In this document: positions 45,966 to 55,102 of the stretch, one piece after another
How positions within the stretch are numbered: position 1 is the stretch's first letter
How the letters are laid out: every line of letters starts with the position of its first letter
DNA from: Legionella fallonii LLAP-10
GTDB lineage: Bacteria; Pseudomonadota; Gammaproteobacteria; Legionellales; Legionellaceae
Direction: 5' to 3'
NCBI RefSeq assembly: GCF_000953135.1
Contig: NZ_LN614827.1
Location: forward strand, 3,767,501 to 3,831,500
Length of the DNA: 64,000 nucleotides
Notes under the pieces: generated by a model
Databases searched by the model: none
The model's input: the letters and a program-made list of their open reading frames with translations, nothing else
Told to the model about the DNA's origin: nothing
Position numbers and translations under genes: made by a program

Positions 45966-47228
45966 TTAATAGATTCTGACATGCGCCAATTCCGTCCATC
46001 GCGTGGTATAAGCTGGGGACTTAAGTTCAGCCCGCATCGCCCAAGGCTTAGAATACCCTTCAGCGGCCAATCGAATAGTCTGTCGGCCAAACCGTTGATT
46101 GATACTATCCAATACAGACATAAGTTGCTCTGTATGAGTTAACTGCTCATCAGAGGGCTGGTGAAACATATCCAATTGTCTTGGATTTTTAGGCGATAAA
46201 TCTTCAAGACATACGCCTGCTTTTTTATAGTGATATCCCGGTTTAAAAATCCGGCGCAGACATCTTTTAGCCGAGGTGGTAATTAAGCGTAAATCGTCAG
46301 TTGGGTTTATAAATTTTAGTTCGATTGAGGGGAAGTACTGCACCAAATCATCACGAAACCTGTTGGTATGCACAAATACCCACAACCGTTGAGTCACTAA
46401 TTTTTGCCTACGTAATTTTTCGACTGCCCGAGCGCAATGACTACTTAATGATTGCGCTAAAGAACTAAAGTCGGTTTGCATCTGCCCGAAGCTTTTGGAT
46501 GAGAGAATACTTTGTCTGGTCCCTGCATCGTCTAAACTAGCGCAGGAAATTCCCTGTAATTCCATAGCGGTGCGCATAAGCACCACATTAAATTGTTTTT
46601 TTAATAAATGATGGTTAGTCATGGCTAAATCATGGGCTGTTTGTATCCCTTGCTTATTTAACTTATGAACCCACTGACATCCTATACCCCAAACATCGCC
46701 AACGTCTATTTGTTGCATCCAATAGTTCTGCGAACCACTAATATCAACCACAGGAGACTTCACTATTTTCCGGGCAACGTGATTGGCAATCTTCGCCAAA
46801 GTCCTCGTTTGTCCTATACCAATAGAGGTAGGAATGCCGGTATTTTTTAAAATCTTTTTTTGCAAGTCACAACAAAAAGGCTCGCGCATAAAGGAAGGCA
46901 TGCTCGATAAATCAAGAAAAGCCTCATCAATAGAGTAGATTTGCAGATGCGGCCATTGCTCTTCAATCGTCATCATTACCCTATGGGATAAATCTCCGTA
47001 TAGCGTGTAATTAGACGAAAAAGCATGTACTTGATGTTGCTGACACAGTGCCTTGATTTGGAAAAAAGGCGCCCCCATTGTAATACCCAAGGCTTTAGCC
47101 TCGTTAGAACGGGCGATGACACAGCCATCATTATTCGAAAGCACCACGATAGGCCTATCGCGTAAGTCAGGTCGAAATAAGCGCTCACAAGAAGCATAAA
47201 AATTATTACAATCAATCAAAGCAAACAT
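45966..47228 (-). CDS. umuC: DNA polymerase V catalytic subunit UmuC (Y family)
   Basis: A 420-residue Y-family polymerase. It has the N-terminal [19 protein letters not shown], the metal-binding [10 protein letters not shown], the helix-hairpin-helix region ([18 protein letters not shown]) and a C-terminal UmuC domain. UmuC with processed UmuD performs error-prone translesion synthesis. The start codon overlaps the umuD stop by one base (TAATG), so the two subunits are coupled. Confidence 0.95.
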   Translation of the reverse strand: MFALIDCNNFYASCERLFRPDLRDRPIVVLSNNDGCVIARSNEAKALGITMGAPFFQIKALCQQHQVHAFSSNYTLYGDLSHRVMMTIEEQWPHLQIYSIDEAFLDLSSMPSFMREPFCCDLQKKILKNTGIPTSIGIGQTRTLAKIANHVARKIVKSPVVDISGSQNYWMQQIDVGDVWGIGCQWVHKLNKQGIQTAHDLAMTNHHLLKKQFNVVLMRTAMELQGISCASLDDAGTRQSILSSKSFGQMQTDFSSLAQSLSSHCARAVEKLRRQKLVTQRLWVFVHTNRFRDDLVQYFPSIELKFINPTDDLRLITTSAKRCLRRIFKPGYHYKKAGVCLEDLSPKNPRQLDMFHQPSDEQLTHTEQLMSVLDSINQRFGRQTIRLAAEGYSKPWAMRAELKSPAYTTRWTELAHVRIY

Positions 47229-47731
47229 TAAATCGGCTCATGAAGAACTAAAGTCACAACACCCCAAATTACAACATCCTGCTCATCAGTAATATCAATA
47301 GGCTGATATTTAGGATTAGCAGGCATTAATTGCACTCTTCCCTTTTTGCGTAATAAACGTTTCACGGTTAATTCGCCATTAATAGCAGCAATCACTATTT
47401 TCCCATCCACTGGCTCGAGGCTTTTATCAACAATAAGCAAATCCCCAGAAAAAATTCCAGCATCTACCATCGAATCTCCTGTAGCTCTAAGTAGAAACGT
47501 AGCCGCGGGATGTTTGATAAATTCAGTATTTAAATCAAGATAGCGCTCAATATAGTCGTCTGCGGGAGATGGAAACCCAGCTTGCACTTTGCTTGAAAAC
47601 ACTGGGAGGTAATACGTCTCTTCCATAGTTTGTTCAATGAGTTCTAATTGAGAAATAGGCACGCGAATGGTCTTTGTTGGCTCCCCTTTAGGACGGCCAG
47701 CTCCTTCGCGCTTCCCACCACGTGGTGACAT
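47228..47731 (-). CDS. umuD: UmuD-type self-cleaving protein (S24 peptidase)
   Basis: A 167-residue UmuD homologue. It has an Ala-Gly cleavage site ([12 protein letters not shown]), the catalytic Ser in [12 protein letters not shown] and Lys in GELTVKRLL; the rest is the LexA/UmuD beta fold. The N-terminus is longer and basic ([20 protein letters not shown]) with an AT-hook-like GRP, unlike E. coli UmuD. ATG 47731 follows GAGGT by 5-6 bases; the frame extends to 47770 without a good site. I see no LexA-type box in the upstream 170 bases. Confidence 0.93.
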   Translation of the reverse strand: MSPRGGKREGAGRPKGEPTKTIRVPISQLELIEQTMEETYYLPVFSSKVQAGFPSPADDYIERYLDLNTEFIKHPAATFLLRATGDSMVDAGIFSGDLLIVDKSLEPVDGKIVIAAINGELTVKRLLRKKGRVQLMPANPKYQPIDITDEQDVVIWGVVTLVLHEPI

Positions 47732-47901
47732 GATAACCTCGTTACAATTGATAGTTGTTACAAATATCATAAATACAAAAAGCTTGAATGTAAATGCAAT
47801 GAAATTTGCAAACTCTAGCTAAAAGAGCAACAGAATGTATTGCAACTTGTATAGTGTTGATATTGAATATGCCATCCCAATAATTCAGGAAGAGGTAACT
47901 T

Positions 47902-49197
47902 GTGGGTTTACATACAGATTCTTTTAAATTAAATGACAAAGAAAAGAGAATTGTTCATTTAGCCGCTTTAGGCGGTATGTTAGAGTTTTATGATTTTATT
48001 ATTTATGGTGTTTTTTCAGTTTATTTTGCACAGCAATTTTTTCCTGAAAGCGCCCCCTTGCTCGCCGTAATTAAAAGTTATGCCATCTTTATCTTAGGTT
48101 ATATAGCACGACCTATAGGCGGTATGCTTTTTAGTCATATAGGCGATGAGTATGGCAGAAAAAAAGTATTAGTAGTTACTATTGTTCTAATGGGACTCTC
48201 TTCTTTAGCAATAGGCATTCTGCCTACCTATGAACAAATAGGAATAGTAGCGCCTCTCTTACTATTATTGTTTCGTTTAATTCAGGGATTGGCTATTGGT
48301 GGTGAATTACCTAGTACCTATGTCTATATTAGTGAGTCGTTACCTGGAAAGCAAGGCACGGGATTTGGTCTAACAATGTTTGGAGTGAATTCAGGTCTGC
48401 TATTAGGCATGGCTATTAATCAGTTGCTTACTTCTCTATTATCCATCGAAGAACTAAGCTCTTATGGTTGGCGCTTACCTTTTATTTTTGGTGGGGTGCT
48501 TTGTGTTATTAGCTACCATATCCGCAGAACCTTAGGAGAAACATCCGCATTTAACAAGATTCATGATAAACCTGTATTTCCTCTAGCTACGTTATTAAAA
48601 GAGCATTTACCTCAATTGGTAACAGGTATTGCAATAACAGCTATCATGTCAGGATTAGCCGTATTAACCATTATATTCATGCCTACTTATTTAAATGAAA
48701 TGCTCCATATCAACGCTCACTTGGTAGGGCACATCATGCCTGTAATGATGCTATTTAATGTAATAGCAATTTATTTCACAGGAAAAATAGCTAATCGAGT
48801 AGCACCATCCATTATTTTAAACTATTTACTCTTGTTAAGTGCCGTACTCATTCCCCTCAGTTATTGGCTTATTAGTGTCAATACAAGTTCTGTTTTCTTA
48901 GTTTTAGGATTAATTATACTAGGCGTTTTGGAGGGCGTCGCAGCAATGATTATTCCCTTAATAATATGCAGTCTATTTACTACATCAATACGCTTAACTG
49001 GAGTAGCTCTTTGCTACAATATTGGCTTTACACTATTTGGAGGCATAGCACCGATGGTTGTCAGCACCCTTATCAATATGGGATATAATGTGTACTTGAC
49101 TCCTCTAATTTATTTATTAGCCATCGTGATTATTTGCAGCTTTGGTTTAAAAAACTTAATGTCGAGACAACCAACACATCTACCCATAACCAATTGA
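47902..49197 (+). CDS. MFS transporter, metabolite:H+ symporter (ProP-like) type
   Basis: A 431-residue 12-helix major facilitator. It has the N-terminal LGGMLEFYDFIIYGVFSVYF, loop 2-3 HIGDEYGRKKVLVVTI, and LFRLIQGLAIGGELPSTYVYISE, which are typical of the MHS/ProP subfamily that imports organic acids, osmolytes or similar with protons. The substrate is not predictable. It starts with GTG after AGAGGT. It diverges from umuD over about 170 bases. Confidence 0.92.
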   Translation: MGLHTDSFKLNDKEKRIVHLAALGGMLEFYDFIIYGVFSVYFAQQFFPESAPLLAVIKSYAIFILGYIARPIGGMLFSHIGDEYGRKKVLVVTIVLMGLSSLAIGILPTYEQIGIVAPLLLLLFRLIQGLAIGGELPSTYVYISESLPGKQGTGFGLTMFGVNSGLLLGMAINQLLTSLLSIEELSSYGWRLPFIFGGVLCVISYHIRRTLGETSAFNKIHDKPVFPLATLLKEHLPQLVTGIAITAIMSGLAVLTIIFMPTYLNEMLHINAHLVGHIMPVMMLFNVIAIYFTGKIANRVAPSIILNYLLLLSAVLIPLSYWLISVNTSSVFLVLGLIILGVLEGVAAMIIPLIICSLFTTSIRLTGVALCYNIGFTLFGGIAPMVVSTLINMGYNVYLTPLIYLLAIVIICSFGLKNLMSRQPTHLPITN

Positions 49198-49249
49198 ATC
49201 AAGCTTTGTTAATTATCTCAATAAACGCTATTATCAGTGCCAATTTTTT

Positions 49250-49277
49250 AAGATCTGAGTTCTAAAGCTTAGATCTT
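49250..49277. repeat. 10-bp inverted repeat (hairpin)
   Basis: AAGATCTGAG and CTTAGATCTT pair with one G-T wobble, about 50 bases after the MFS stop. No T tract follows, so terminator status is uncertain. Confidence 0.4.
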
Positions 49278-49455
49278 ATTCGGCGTTGGTAACGTACAAA
49301 AGCGAGAAAAATGAATAATAAACTCTTTATTAGAAAATAATATTATTCTTATGTTCATTTGTACCCTATTTCTTAATACTATCTTAAGATAACCCTTATA
49401 TAATATTTTACTATTTTCATATTTTATAACCAGTTTTATTTGGAGTATGGCGTTT

Positions 49456-50937
49456 ATGCTCGATGTCAATATTTGGTTGCCTACCACAGTTTTATTTAAT
49501 AAGTACCGAATCAAACATGGAATTTTTGGCCCTATACTAGCGTCCGAATCCAAAGGAGAACATGTTGGGCATGCAAATTTCATCGTAAAAATTGATGAGC
49601 GATCAAAAGACTATGTATTCGTAGATGCTAATTTTGAAGAGCTGGGTCCTAAAAAAACATTAGATATAATTCCCACATCAGTCGCTACAGAGAAGCATCA
49701 GTCATCTATTGCACCCAAGACCGTTCGTTGTAATCAATTTACCAACAGTTTTTGGCCCGACAAGAAACCCACTGTTTCGAGCATATTGTTCAAAGACCCA
49801 TTAAAAAAACTACATTTATATCCAGGAAAAGCAGGAGTAAAAGCATCCTTTGAGGCTCATGAAGACGACATGCGCGCAGAAGAAGACCGTGTCCACTCCA
49901 TCATATCAATTGAACATAAACAACCTCTTGCAGCGTTTATTGAACAGATACAAAGTGAAAAAAGAACAAATCTAGACTTTATTGTTAGCACGAATGAATT
50001 GGAACTCAATCTAGATAAATCAGAGGAATTGCAAAGACAACTAGGCCAGCTAGAAAAAGGCCATGTGGAGCTAACTAATCAATGGCACCAACTGACTCAA
50101 TCCCATCAAGCTCAAATGAGAGAGTTGAAGTTATCCCAAGAAAGAAATACCCAGCACATGGAGGGGAACCGTACACAACTTAAATCGCAAGAAAGAATCC
50201 AAACGTACCTCCTTCAAATTCAAAATCCGGAGCAATCAGCTCAAAAACAACTCACAGCCATAACTCAAAATATCCAAAAATTAAAAACGGAACGACAACG
50301 CTTAATAAAAGAAAATGAAGCGTTGTCTGCATTGAAGCAGTCGCTTGAATCGCATTATGCACAAGACGTCGGGCAACTTGAGACTACATTGGCACAAAAC
50401 AAAAATCAAAAAGAAGAAATTACCACTGCAATCAAAGAAGTTGAACTTAAAATTGATGGAAAAACCAGGAAAGATGTAGCAGCCTTAATAATGGATGGAC
50501 GTCGCCGCACAGAAACGACCAAGCGTAAAGAACAATTTTTGAAAGATCGTGATTTTACTGAAGGGAAACAGCCTGAATATACAATTACTCTTCCTACTAA
50601 AATGGATGGCGTACCGTATTATCTAGATGAAATCAAAGTCCTAGAAGCGATGCGTAAAGAGAGACAAACCAAGTACTCATTTATTTTCCATAATTGTGCA
50701 GCAAGCGTGAAAAGCTGTTTATTGGCAGGAATTAGTGAGCCTTTAAAGAAAAAATTACGCGAAGCAGGAGTAAAAAGTTCATTTTTCACTATGGATACCA
50801 TAGAAACTTGTAAATCATTAAAAACCTGGGCATGTACTTTACAAACAGCTTTACTTAAGCTTAATACTCAAGCGACACAGGAGAATGAACTATCCGAAAA
50901 TGAGCCTGATGGCAAAGTCATTGCCCTTGGAGCGTAA
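49456..50937 (+). CDS. LRAT/NlpC-P60-like protein interrupted by a coiled coil, effector-like
   Basis: A 493-residue protein in three parts. Residues 1-55 contain a candidate His strand (EHVGHANFIVKI, His about 39). Residues 120-320 are a long Gln/Glu/Lys coiled coil. Residues 360-450 contain FHNCAASVKSCLLAGI with candidate nucleophile Cys (about 414). The His-first, Asn-Cys-later order is that of circularly permuted papain-like folds (LRAT, permuted NlpC/P60), which can be thiol peptidases or acyltransferases. The fold is my inference. ATG 49456 is 10 bases after GGAG; 49447 is too close. Confidence 0.72.
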   Translation: MLDVNIWLPTTVLFNKYRIKHGIFGPILASESKGEHVGHANFIVKIDERSKDYVFVDANFEELGPKKTLDIIPTSVATEKHQSSIAPKTVRCNQFTNSFWPDKKPTVSSILFKDPLKKLHLYPGKAGVKASFEAHEDDMRAEEDRVHSIISIEHKQPLAAFIEQIQSEKRTNLDFIVSTNELELNLDKSEELQRQLGQLEKGHVELTNQWHQLTQSHQAQMRELKLSQERNTQHMEGNRTQLKSQERIQTYLLQIQNPEQSAQKQLTAITQNIQKLKTERQRLIKENEALSALKQSLESHYAQDVGQLETTLAQNKNQKEEITTAIKEVELKIDGKTRKDVAALIMDGRRRTETTKRKEQFLKDRDFTEGKQPEYTITLPTKMDGVPYYLDEIKVLEAMRKERQTKYSFIFHNCAASVKSCLLAGISEPLKKKLREAGVKSSFFTMDTIETCKSLKTWACTLQTALLKLNTQATQENELSENEPDGKVIALGA

Positions 50938-50997
50938 CGCTAAGCTTTTTGCATCTTTGTCTTGAGTGCAAGGTCCAGTCAGGCACAAGATGCGGTT

Positions 50998-51008
50998 CCC
51001 CCCCCCCC
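50998..51008. repeat. 11-cytosine homopolymer tract
   Basis: Eleven consecutive C lie 72 bases upstream of the AhpD-like gene in an otherwise AT-rich gap. The tract is prone to slippage and could alter promoter spacing, or could be an assembly or base-calling artefact. Confidence 0.8.
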
Positions 51009-51079
51009 AGATCTATTATTTGCGAAAACTCAAAATTAGTGCTTAGATTCATACTATAATCACTGAGTAGCGAGCTAAA

Positions 51080-51520
51080 ATGACATCTCGTCTTGATTTT
51101 TACGTAATTTCTCCTGAGGCAGTAAAGGCCATGTTAAACCTCGAAGGTTATGTGAATAAAAGCGGTTTAGAGCCTTCTTTACTTCATCTCATCAAACTTC
51201 GTGCATCTCAAATTAATGGGTGCGCGTTTTGTGTCGATATGCACACCGCTGAGGCACGCAAAGGGGGTGAATCAGAACGTCGACTGTTTGCGGTAAGTGT
51301 CTGGCGTGAAACACCTTTTTTTACAGAGAAAGAGCGTGCGGCACTGGCCTGGACAGAAGCAGTTACTTTATTATCCGAAACGCAAGCACCAGATGATGTT
51401 TATCAAGAAGTACTTCGTCATTTTAATGAAAAAGAAACTGTAGACTTAACTATGGCTATTGTGACAATTAATAGTTGGAATAGATTAGCAGTAAGTTTTC
51501 GTAAAAAACCTAGCTTGTAA
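51080..51520 (+). CDS. AhpD-like carboxymuconolactone decarboxylase family protein
   Basis: A 146-residue CMD/AhpD-fold protein with the redox-active Cys pair (NGCAFCVDMHTAEARKGGE, C-x-x-C about residues 50-53) and the conserved His after it. Members are peroxidase or reductase partners. The function is inferred from the motif, and the physiological partner is unknown. The glutathionyl-hydroquinone reductase gene follows across a hairpin, giving a possible redox-stress pair. Confidence 0.9.
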   Translation: MTSRLDFYVISPEAVKAMLNLEGYVNKSGLEPSLLHLIKLRASQINGCAFCVDMHTAEARKGGESERRLFAVSVWRETPFFTEKERAALAWTEAVTLLSETQAPDDVYQEVLRHFNEKETVDLTMAIVTINSWNRLAVSFRKKPSL

Positions 51521-51572
51521 CTTTATTAGACCTCTTTCAAAACTCGACTGTATCGAAAGAAGTCTAATAAAG
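51521..51572. repeat. 18-bp hairpin between ahpD-like and hydroquinone reductase genes
   Basis: Bases 51521-51538 pair with 51555-51572 around a 16-base loop at 17 of 18 positions (the other is G-T). It begins 1 base after the AhpD-like stop codon. It may be a terminator, although no T tract follows, or a palindromic repeat element. Confidence 0.65.
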
Positions 51573-51612
51573 CATGACAACTATTCCGCACGATTATTTC
51601 ATAGGAGGAATC

Positions 51613-52551
51613 ATGGGCTGTTTAATTAACGGGCAATGGTCTGACACTTGGTACGACACCAGCAAAACTGACGGAGCATTTAAAAGAGAGTCTCCCCAAT
51701 TCAGACAGGCAATTACCAAAGAAACCGATTCATTATTTCCTGCTGAAAAAGGGCGTTATCATTTATATGTTTCCCTTGCTTGTCCATGGGCTCATCGAAC
51801 ACTTATCTTTAGAACTTTAAAACAATTAGAAGAATATATTAGCATTTCTGTTGTACACCCCCATATGTTAGAAAATGGCTGGGAATTTAAAACTGGTATG
51901 GCTGGAAGCACCGGTGACACATTGTATGGACTGCACTATCTTTATGAACTTTATTGCCAAGCAGACAACCAGTATTCTGGTAGAGTCACTGTACCAGTAT
52001 TATGGGATAAAAAAACACAAACCATTGTGAGTAACGAGTCCGCGGAAATTATTCGTCAACTCAATCACGCCTTTAATCACTTAACAGGCAACACACAAGA
52101 TTTTTACCCGGAACATTTGGCAACAGAAATTGATGCCACCAATGACAAGATATATACCACTGTTAATAATGGGGTATATAAATGTGGCTTTGCTACCAAA
52201 CAAGAGGCCTATGAGCAAGCTTTTTATGAATTATTTGCGACTCTAGATGAGTTAGATGCTCATTTAAGTCACCGTCAATATTTGGTGGGCGAGCAACTAA
52301 CGGAGGCGGACTGGCGTTTGTTTACCACCTTGATTCGTTTTGATGCGGTTTATTTTGGTCATTTCAAAACCAATCAGCAACGCATTAGTGATTATCAATA
52401 TTTATCATCTTATTTGCAGAAACTGTACCAATACCCTGGCATAAAACAAACTGTTAATTTTGAACATATTAAACAACATTATTATTACAGTCATAAGGCC
52501 ATTAATCCGACACAAATTGTTCCAGTAGGACCTAAGCTTAACTTTCAATAA
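51613..52551 (+). CDS. yqjG: Glutathionyl-hydroquinone reductase (YqjG/Xi-class GST)
   Basis: A 312-residue protein with a thioredoxin-fold N-terminal domain. It contains YVSLACPWAHRTLIFR (catalytic Cys in CPWAHRT), SNESAEIIRQLN, and a helical C-terminal domain with LVGEQLTEADWRLFTTLIRFD. The Xi-class enzymes reduce glutathionyl-hydroquinones. The ATG at 51613 follows AGGAGG by 5 bases, which is better than the frame start at 51574. Confidence 0.93.
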   Translation: MGCLINGQWSDTWYDTSKTDGAFKRESPQFRQAITKETDSLFPAEKGRYHLYVSLACPWAHRTLIFRTLKQLEEYISISVVHPHMLENGWEFKTGMAGSTGDTLYGLHYLYELYCQADNQYSGRVTVPVLWDKKTQTIVSNESAEIIRQLNHAFNHLTGNTQDFYPEHLATEIDATNDKIYTTVNNGVYKCGFATKQEAYEQAFYELFATLDELDAHLSHRQYLVGEQLTEADWRLFTTLIRFDAVYFGHFKTNQQRISDYQYLSSYLQKLYQYPGIKQTVNFEHIKQHYYYSHKAINPTQIVPVGPKLNFQ

Positions 52552-52653
52552 AACGGGCCTCTGGTTAAGCTAGCTGATAATACAGGAAGATCAATCCACT
52601 AAAGTACAGGTGCCCTAGGGGATTGCAAGCGTGTATGGCACAGATCAGTTTCA

Positions 52654-53100
52654 TTACAGAAACTTAAGTTGTCGCCATGCCTCAAAAAGAATAATAGCTA
52701 CGGCGTTGGATAAGTTAAGGCTACGACTTTGTTCTCGCATAGGAATACGAATGGTGAGGTTCGTGTTACGAATTTCATCAGGCAAACCGCGGGTTTCTTG
52801 ACCAAACAATAAGATATCTTCCGGCTGATAAACTACATCGCTATAGAGCTGTTTACTTTTAGTAGTGCAACAAAAAATTCTACGATGGGCATTTTGTTCA
52901 GCAAAAGCAGCCCAATTATCATAATGTAGAATTGATGCCCATTCGTGATAATCAAGTCCGGCACGACGCATGCGTTTGTCATCAAGGGCAAATCCAAGGG
53001 GATGTATTAGATGTAATTGTGCGCCACTATTAGCACATAAGCGAATAATATTCCCTGTATTCGGTGGAATTTCTGGTTGATAAAGAGCAATGTGTAACAT
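52654..53100 (-). CDS. trmL: tRNA (cytidine(34)-2'-O)-methyltransferase TrmL
   Basis: A 148-residue SPOUT methyltransferase of normal length. It has PEIPPNTGNIIRLCANSG, PLGFALDDKRMRRAGLDYHE, the knot residues in LFGQETRGLPDEI and NLSNAVAIILFEAWRQL. TrmL methylates wobble cytidine or uridine ribose in tRNA-Leu. It is convergent with the reductase gene. Confidence 0.95.
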   Translation of the reverse strand: MLHIALYQPEIPPNTGNIIRLCANSGAQLHLIHPLGFALDDKRMRRAGLDYHEWASILHYDNWAAFAEQNAHRRIFCCTTKSKQLYSDVVYQPEDILLFGQETRGLPDEIRNTNLTIRIPMREQSRSLNLSNAVAIILFEAWRQLKFL

Positions 53101-53261
53101 AGGGTCAATTTTTTATATGGAAATCGCGATTCTAACGAACAATGCTGTCTGAGAAAAGTTATGTTCCTCCATATTCATTATCTTTTTAAATTTCAGCAGA
53201 AAAGCGCCGCCAAGAAATCAAGGAGTGAAATCATGGATTCGAGAATGGAGAGACCGTGTTG

Positions 53262-53387
53262 TTATCGGGGAAAGAGCCCAAATTGCGCATAAAGTGAGGC
53301 TGATAAGTAAGTTATTAATACAAATAGTATTATAAAAAAGGGGATCAACATACAGAGAGGAATAACGTTAATTAATTCACGAAACAT
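53262..53387 (-). CDS. Small (41-residue) membrane protein, putative
   Basis: A short frame coding a single hydrophobic helix (IPLCMLIPFFIILFVLITYL) with a polar start (MFRELINV). The ATG follows AGGA by 6 bases (ATAGGAAAATTT). It lies in a 480-base gap between trmL and the small secreted gene, where I find nothing else. Its length and membrane character fit small regulatory or pump-associated proteins; function unknown. Confidence 0.45.
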   Translation of the reverse strand: MFRELINVIPLCMLIPFFIILFVLITYLSASLYAQFGLFPR

Positions 53388-53607
53388 AAATTTTCCTATC
53401 AACACTCTAGTTTATTTATTGCCTTTATTAGGCTAGAGCAAAAAAACGCTATTCTAGAGGTCGATTTGAACGAGCAGGCTAACCAGTGAATCCTTGCCCC
53501 TGACATGGAGGCATGAAAAATTACAAAGTTGAACAAAAAATAATCTATACTCTAGATGAAAACCGTAGTTCAAACTGTTGTTATATGCTAACAATAAGGA
53601 GCTTATT

Positions 53608-53805
53608 ATGATTTCTAACTATATTAAAAGTCTTTTAATTGTACTTATCACTACTGGTTTTATGTCTAACAGTTATGCTGTATGGAATTACAATAAAAAT
53701 AAAACAAAATGCACTGGAACTCATTGCGTGCATACTACCGTACATAAACATTGCCAAGCAGGTAAATGCTGGGATTCAAAACATAAGAGTGTGTATAACA
53801 GATAA
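53608..53805 (+). CDS. Small secreted Cys/His-rich peptide
   Basis: A 65-residue protein. It has a signal peptide (MISNYIKSLLIVLITTGFM, cleavage likely after SYA) and a 40-residue mature part with two C-x4-C units (CTGTHC and CQAGKC) plus several His and Lys. This is suggestive of metal binding or two disulfides. ATG 53608 follows AGGAG by 7 bases. No family recognised. Confidence 0.6.
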   Translation: MISNYIKSLLIVLITTGFMSNSYAVWNYNKNKTKCTGTHCVHTTVHKHCQAGKCWDSKHKSVYNR

Positions 53806-53936
53806 TAAATTTAACACTGCGTGTGAATAAAGCCATTATTAATTTAATAAAACTATTCTCTTCTAAATTTAGAATAGTGCATTAATGGTGGCTACTTCAT
53901 AAATGATTACAGGTGTAAAGGTGAATGCTTCTTTTA

Positions 53937-54893
53937 CTAGACGTCAATAGTTTCATGACGGATTTGATGTTTTTTCATATAGGCATATAAATGAGACTTG
54001 GAGATATCAGGAGCCACTGTATGGATGGATTGAATCGTATATGCAGCTGCAGCTGCGCCTAACTGACAGGCGTGAAGAATAGGCTCATTATGTTGTAAAC
54101 CTAATAAAATTCCAGCAATAAAAGCATCTCCTGCTCCGCTAGTATCTATTACTCTATCAATTTGAGGTACCTCAATATATTCTTCACATCGTTCATTAAC
54201 CACAACATATCCTAGTCGCCCAAGAGTGATCACCGCATGCATCACACCGCGACGTCGCAGTTTACGACCCGCGCTCAAACAATCTTCAATAGAATTAATC
54301 GCCATATGAGTTAATATACTCGCTTCTAAACGATCTGTTTTGAGTAAAAAAATCTGTTCTAAACTGTAAGGTAATTTTTGCGCCTTTGTTACCGAAACGG
54401 CATCAATACATACAAGCAGGTTTCGTGTAACAGCTTGTTTTAATACCATGCCTATTAATTCGGCGGGTAAATTAGTATCCAAAAAAATAAGGCTCTGTGG
54501 ATGCCAGGAATCCCAAGCAGGGGTAAACTGAACAATAGTAAGCTCATCGTAAATATTCATATCAGCAAGAGCGACAAACAGCTCCCCATCATGATTTAAA
54601 ATAGCGTAATAATGCGATGTTTTTTTATCAGCTAAGACAACGCAATGCTCTGTATTGACGCCCAAACGACGAATATGCTCCAGCATTTGTCGACCATGAG
54701 CATCATCACCGACCACACATTGCAAATGAATATTGGTTGTCCAGTGAATTAAATTTTGCGCAACATTTCGAGCAACGCCCCCATAAGAGCTGGTTGAAGA
54801 AACGGGGTTAGACGTACTTAAGGTCAGATTAACTGATGATTTCAGTTTGCAATCTATATTTGCGCCGCCAATACAAAATATATGTTTTATCAT
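53937..54893 (-). CDS. PfkB-family sugar/nucleoside kinase, pseudouridine-kinase-like
   Basis: A 318-residue ribokinase-fold protein. It has N-terminal FCIGGANIDCKLKSS, YGGVARNVAQNL (a PsuK-like motif), the MLEHIRRLGVNTEHC lid region and the catalytic DTSGAGDAFIAGILLG. The N-terminal motif resembles E. coli PsuK (pseudouridine kinase) more than ribokinase, but no psuG glycosidase gene is adjacent, so the substrate is uncertain. Confidence 0.88.
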   Translation of the reverse strand: MIKHIFCIGGANIDCKLKSSVNLTLSTSNPVSSTSSYGGVARNVAQNLIHWTTNIHLQCVVGDDAHGRQMLEHIRRLGVNTEHCVVLADKKTSHYYAILNHDGELFVALADMNIYDELTIVQFTPAWDSWHPQSLIFLDTNLPAELIGMVLKQAVTRNLLVCIDAVSVTKAQKLPYSLEQIFLLKTDRLEASILTHMAINSIEDCLSAGRKLRRRGVMHAVITLGRLGYVVVNERCEEYIEVPQIDRVIDTSGAGDAFIAGILLGLQHNEPILHACQLGAAAAAYTIQSIHTVAPDISKSHLYAYMKKHQIRHETIDV

Positions 54894-55102
54894 AAGATAC
54901 AGAGAAAAATCCGTTTTAATTAATCTATAGAATGACGCATTGGATTACAATGCTACAACATTTTCTGTTCACTTGATAGCTTATCATTACGAGCGTTGCG
55001 AAGTGCTTTTTAAGAAATTTCATCATAAGATTTTTATATGATGCTATTATTAAATTAACGTAAGTCCAATATACAATAAAAGAAATTTAAGAGATTAGCA
55101 TC

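Noticed and set aside
47732-47901. LexA-type operator upstream of umuD
   Set aside because: No CTGT-N8-ACAG-like box could be seen.
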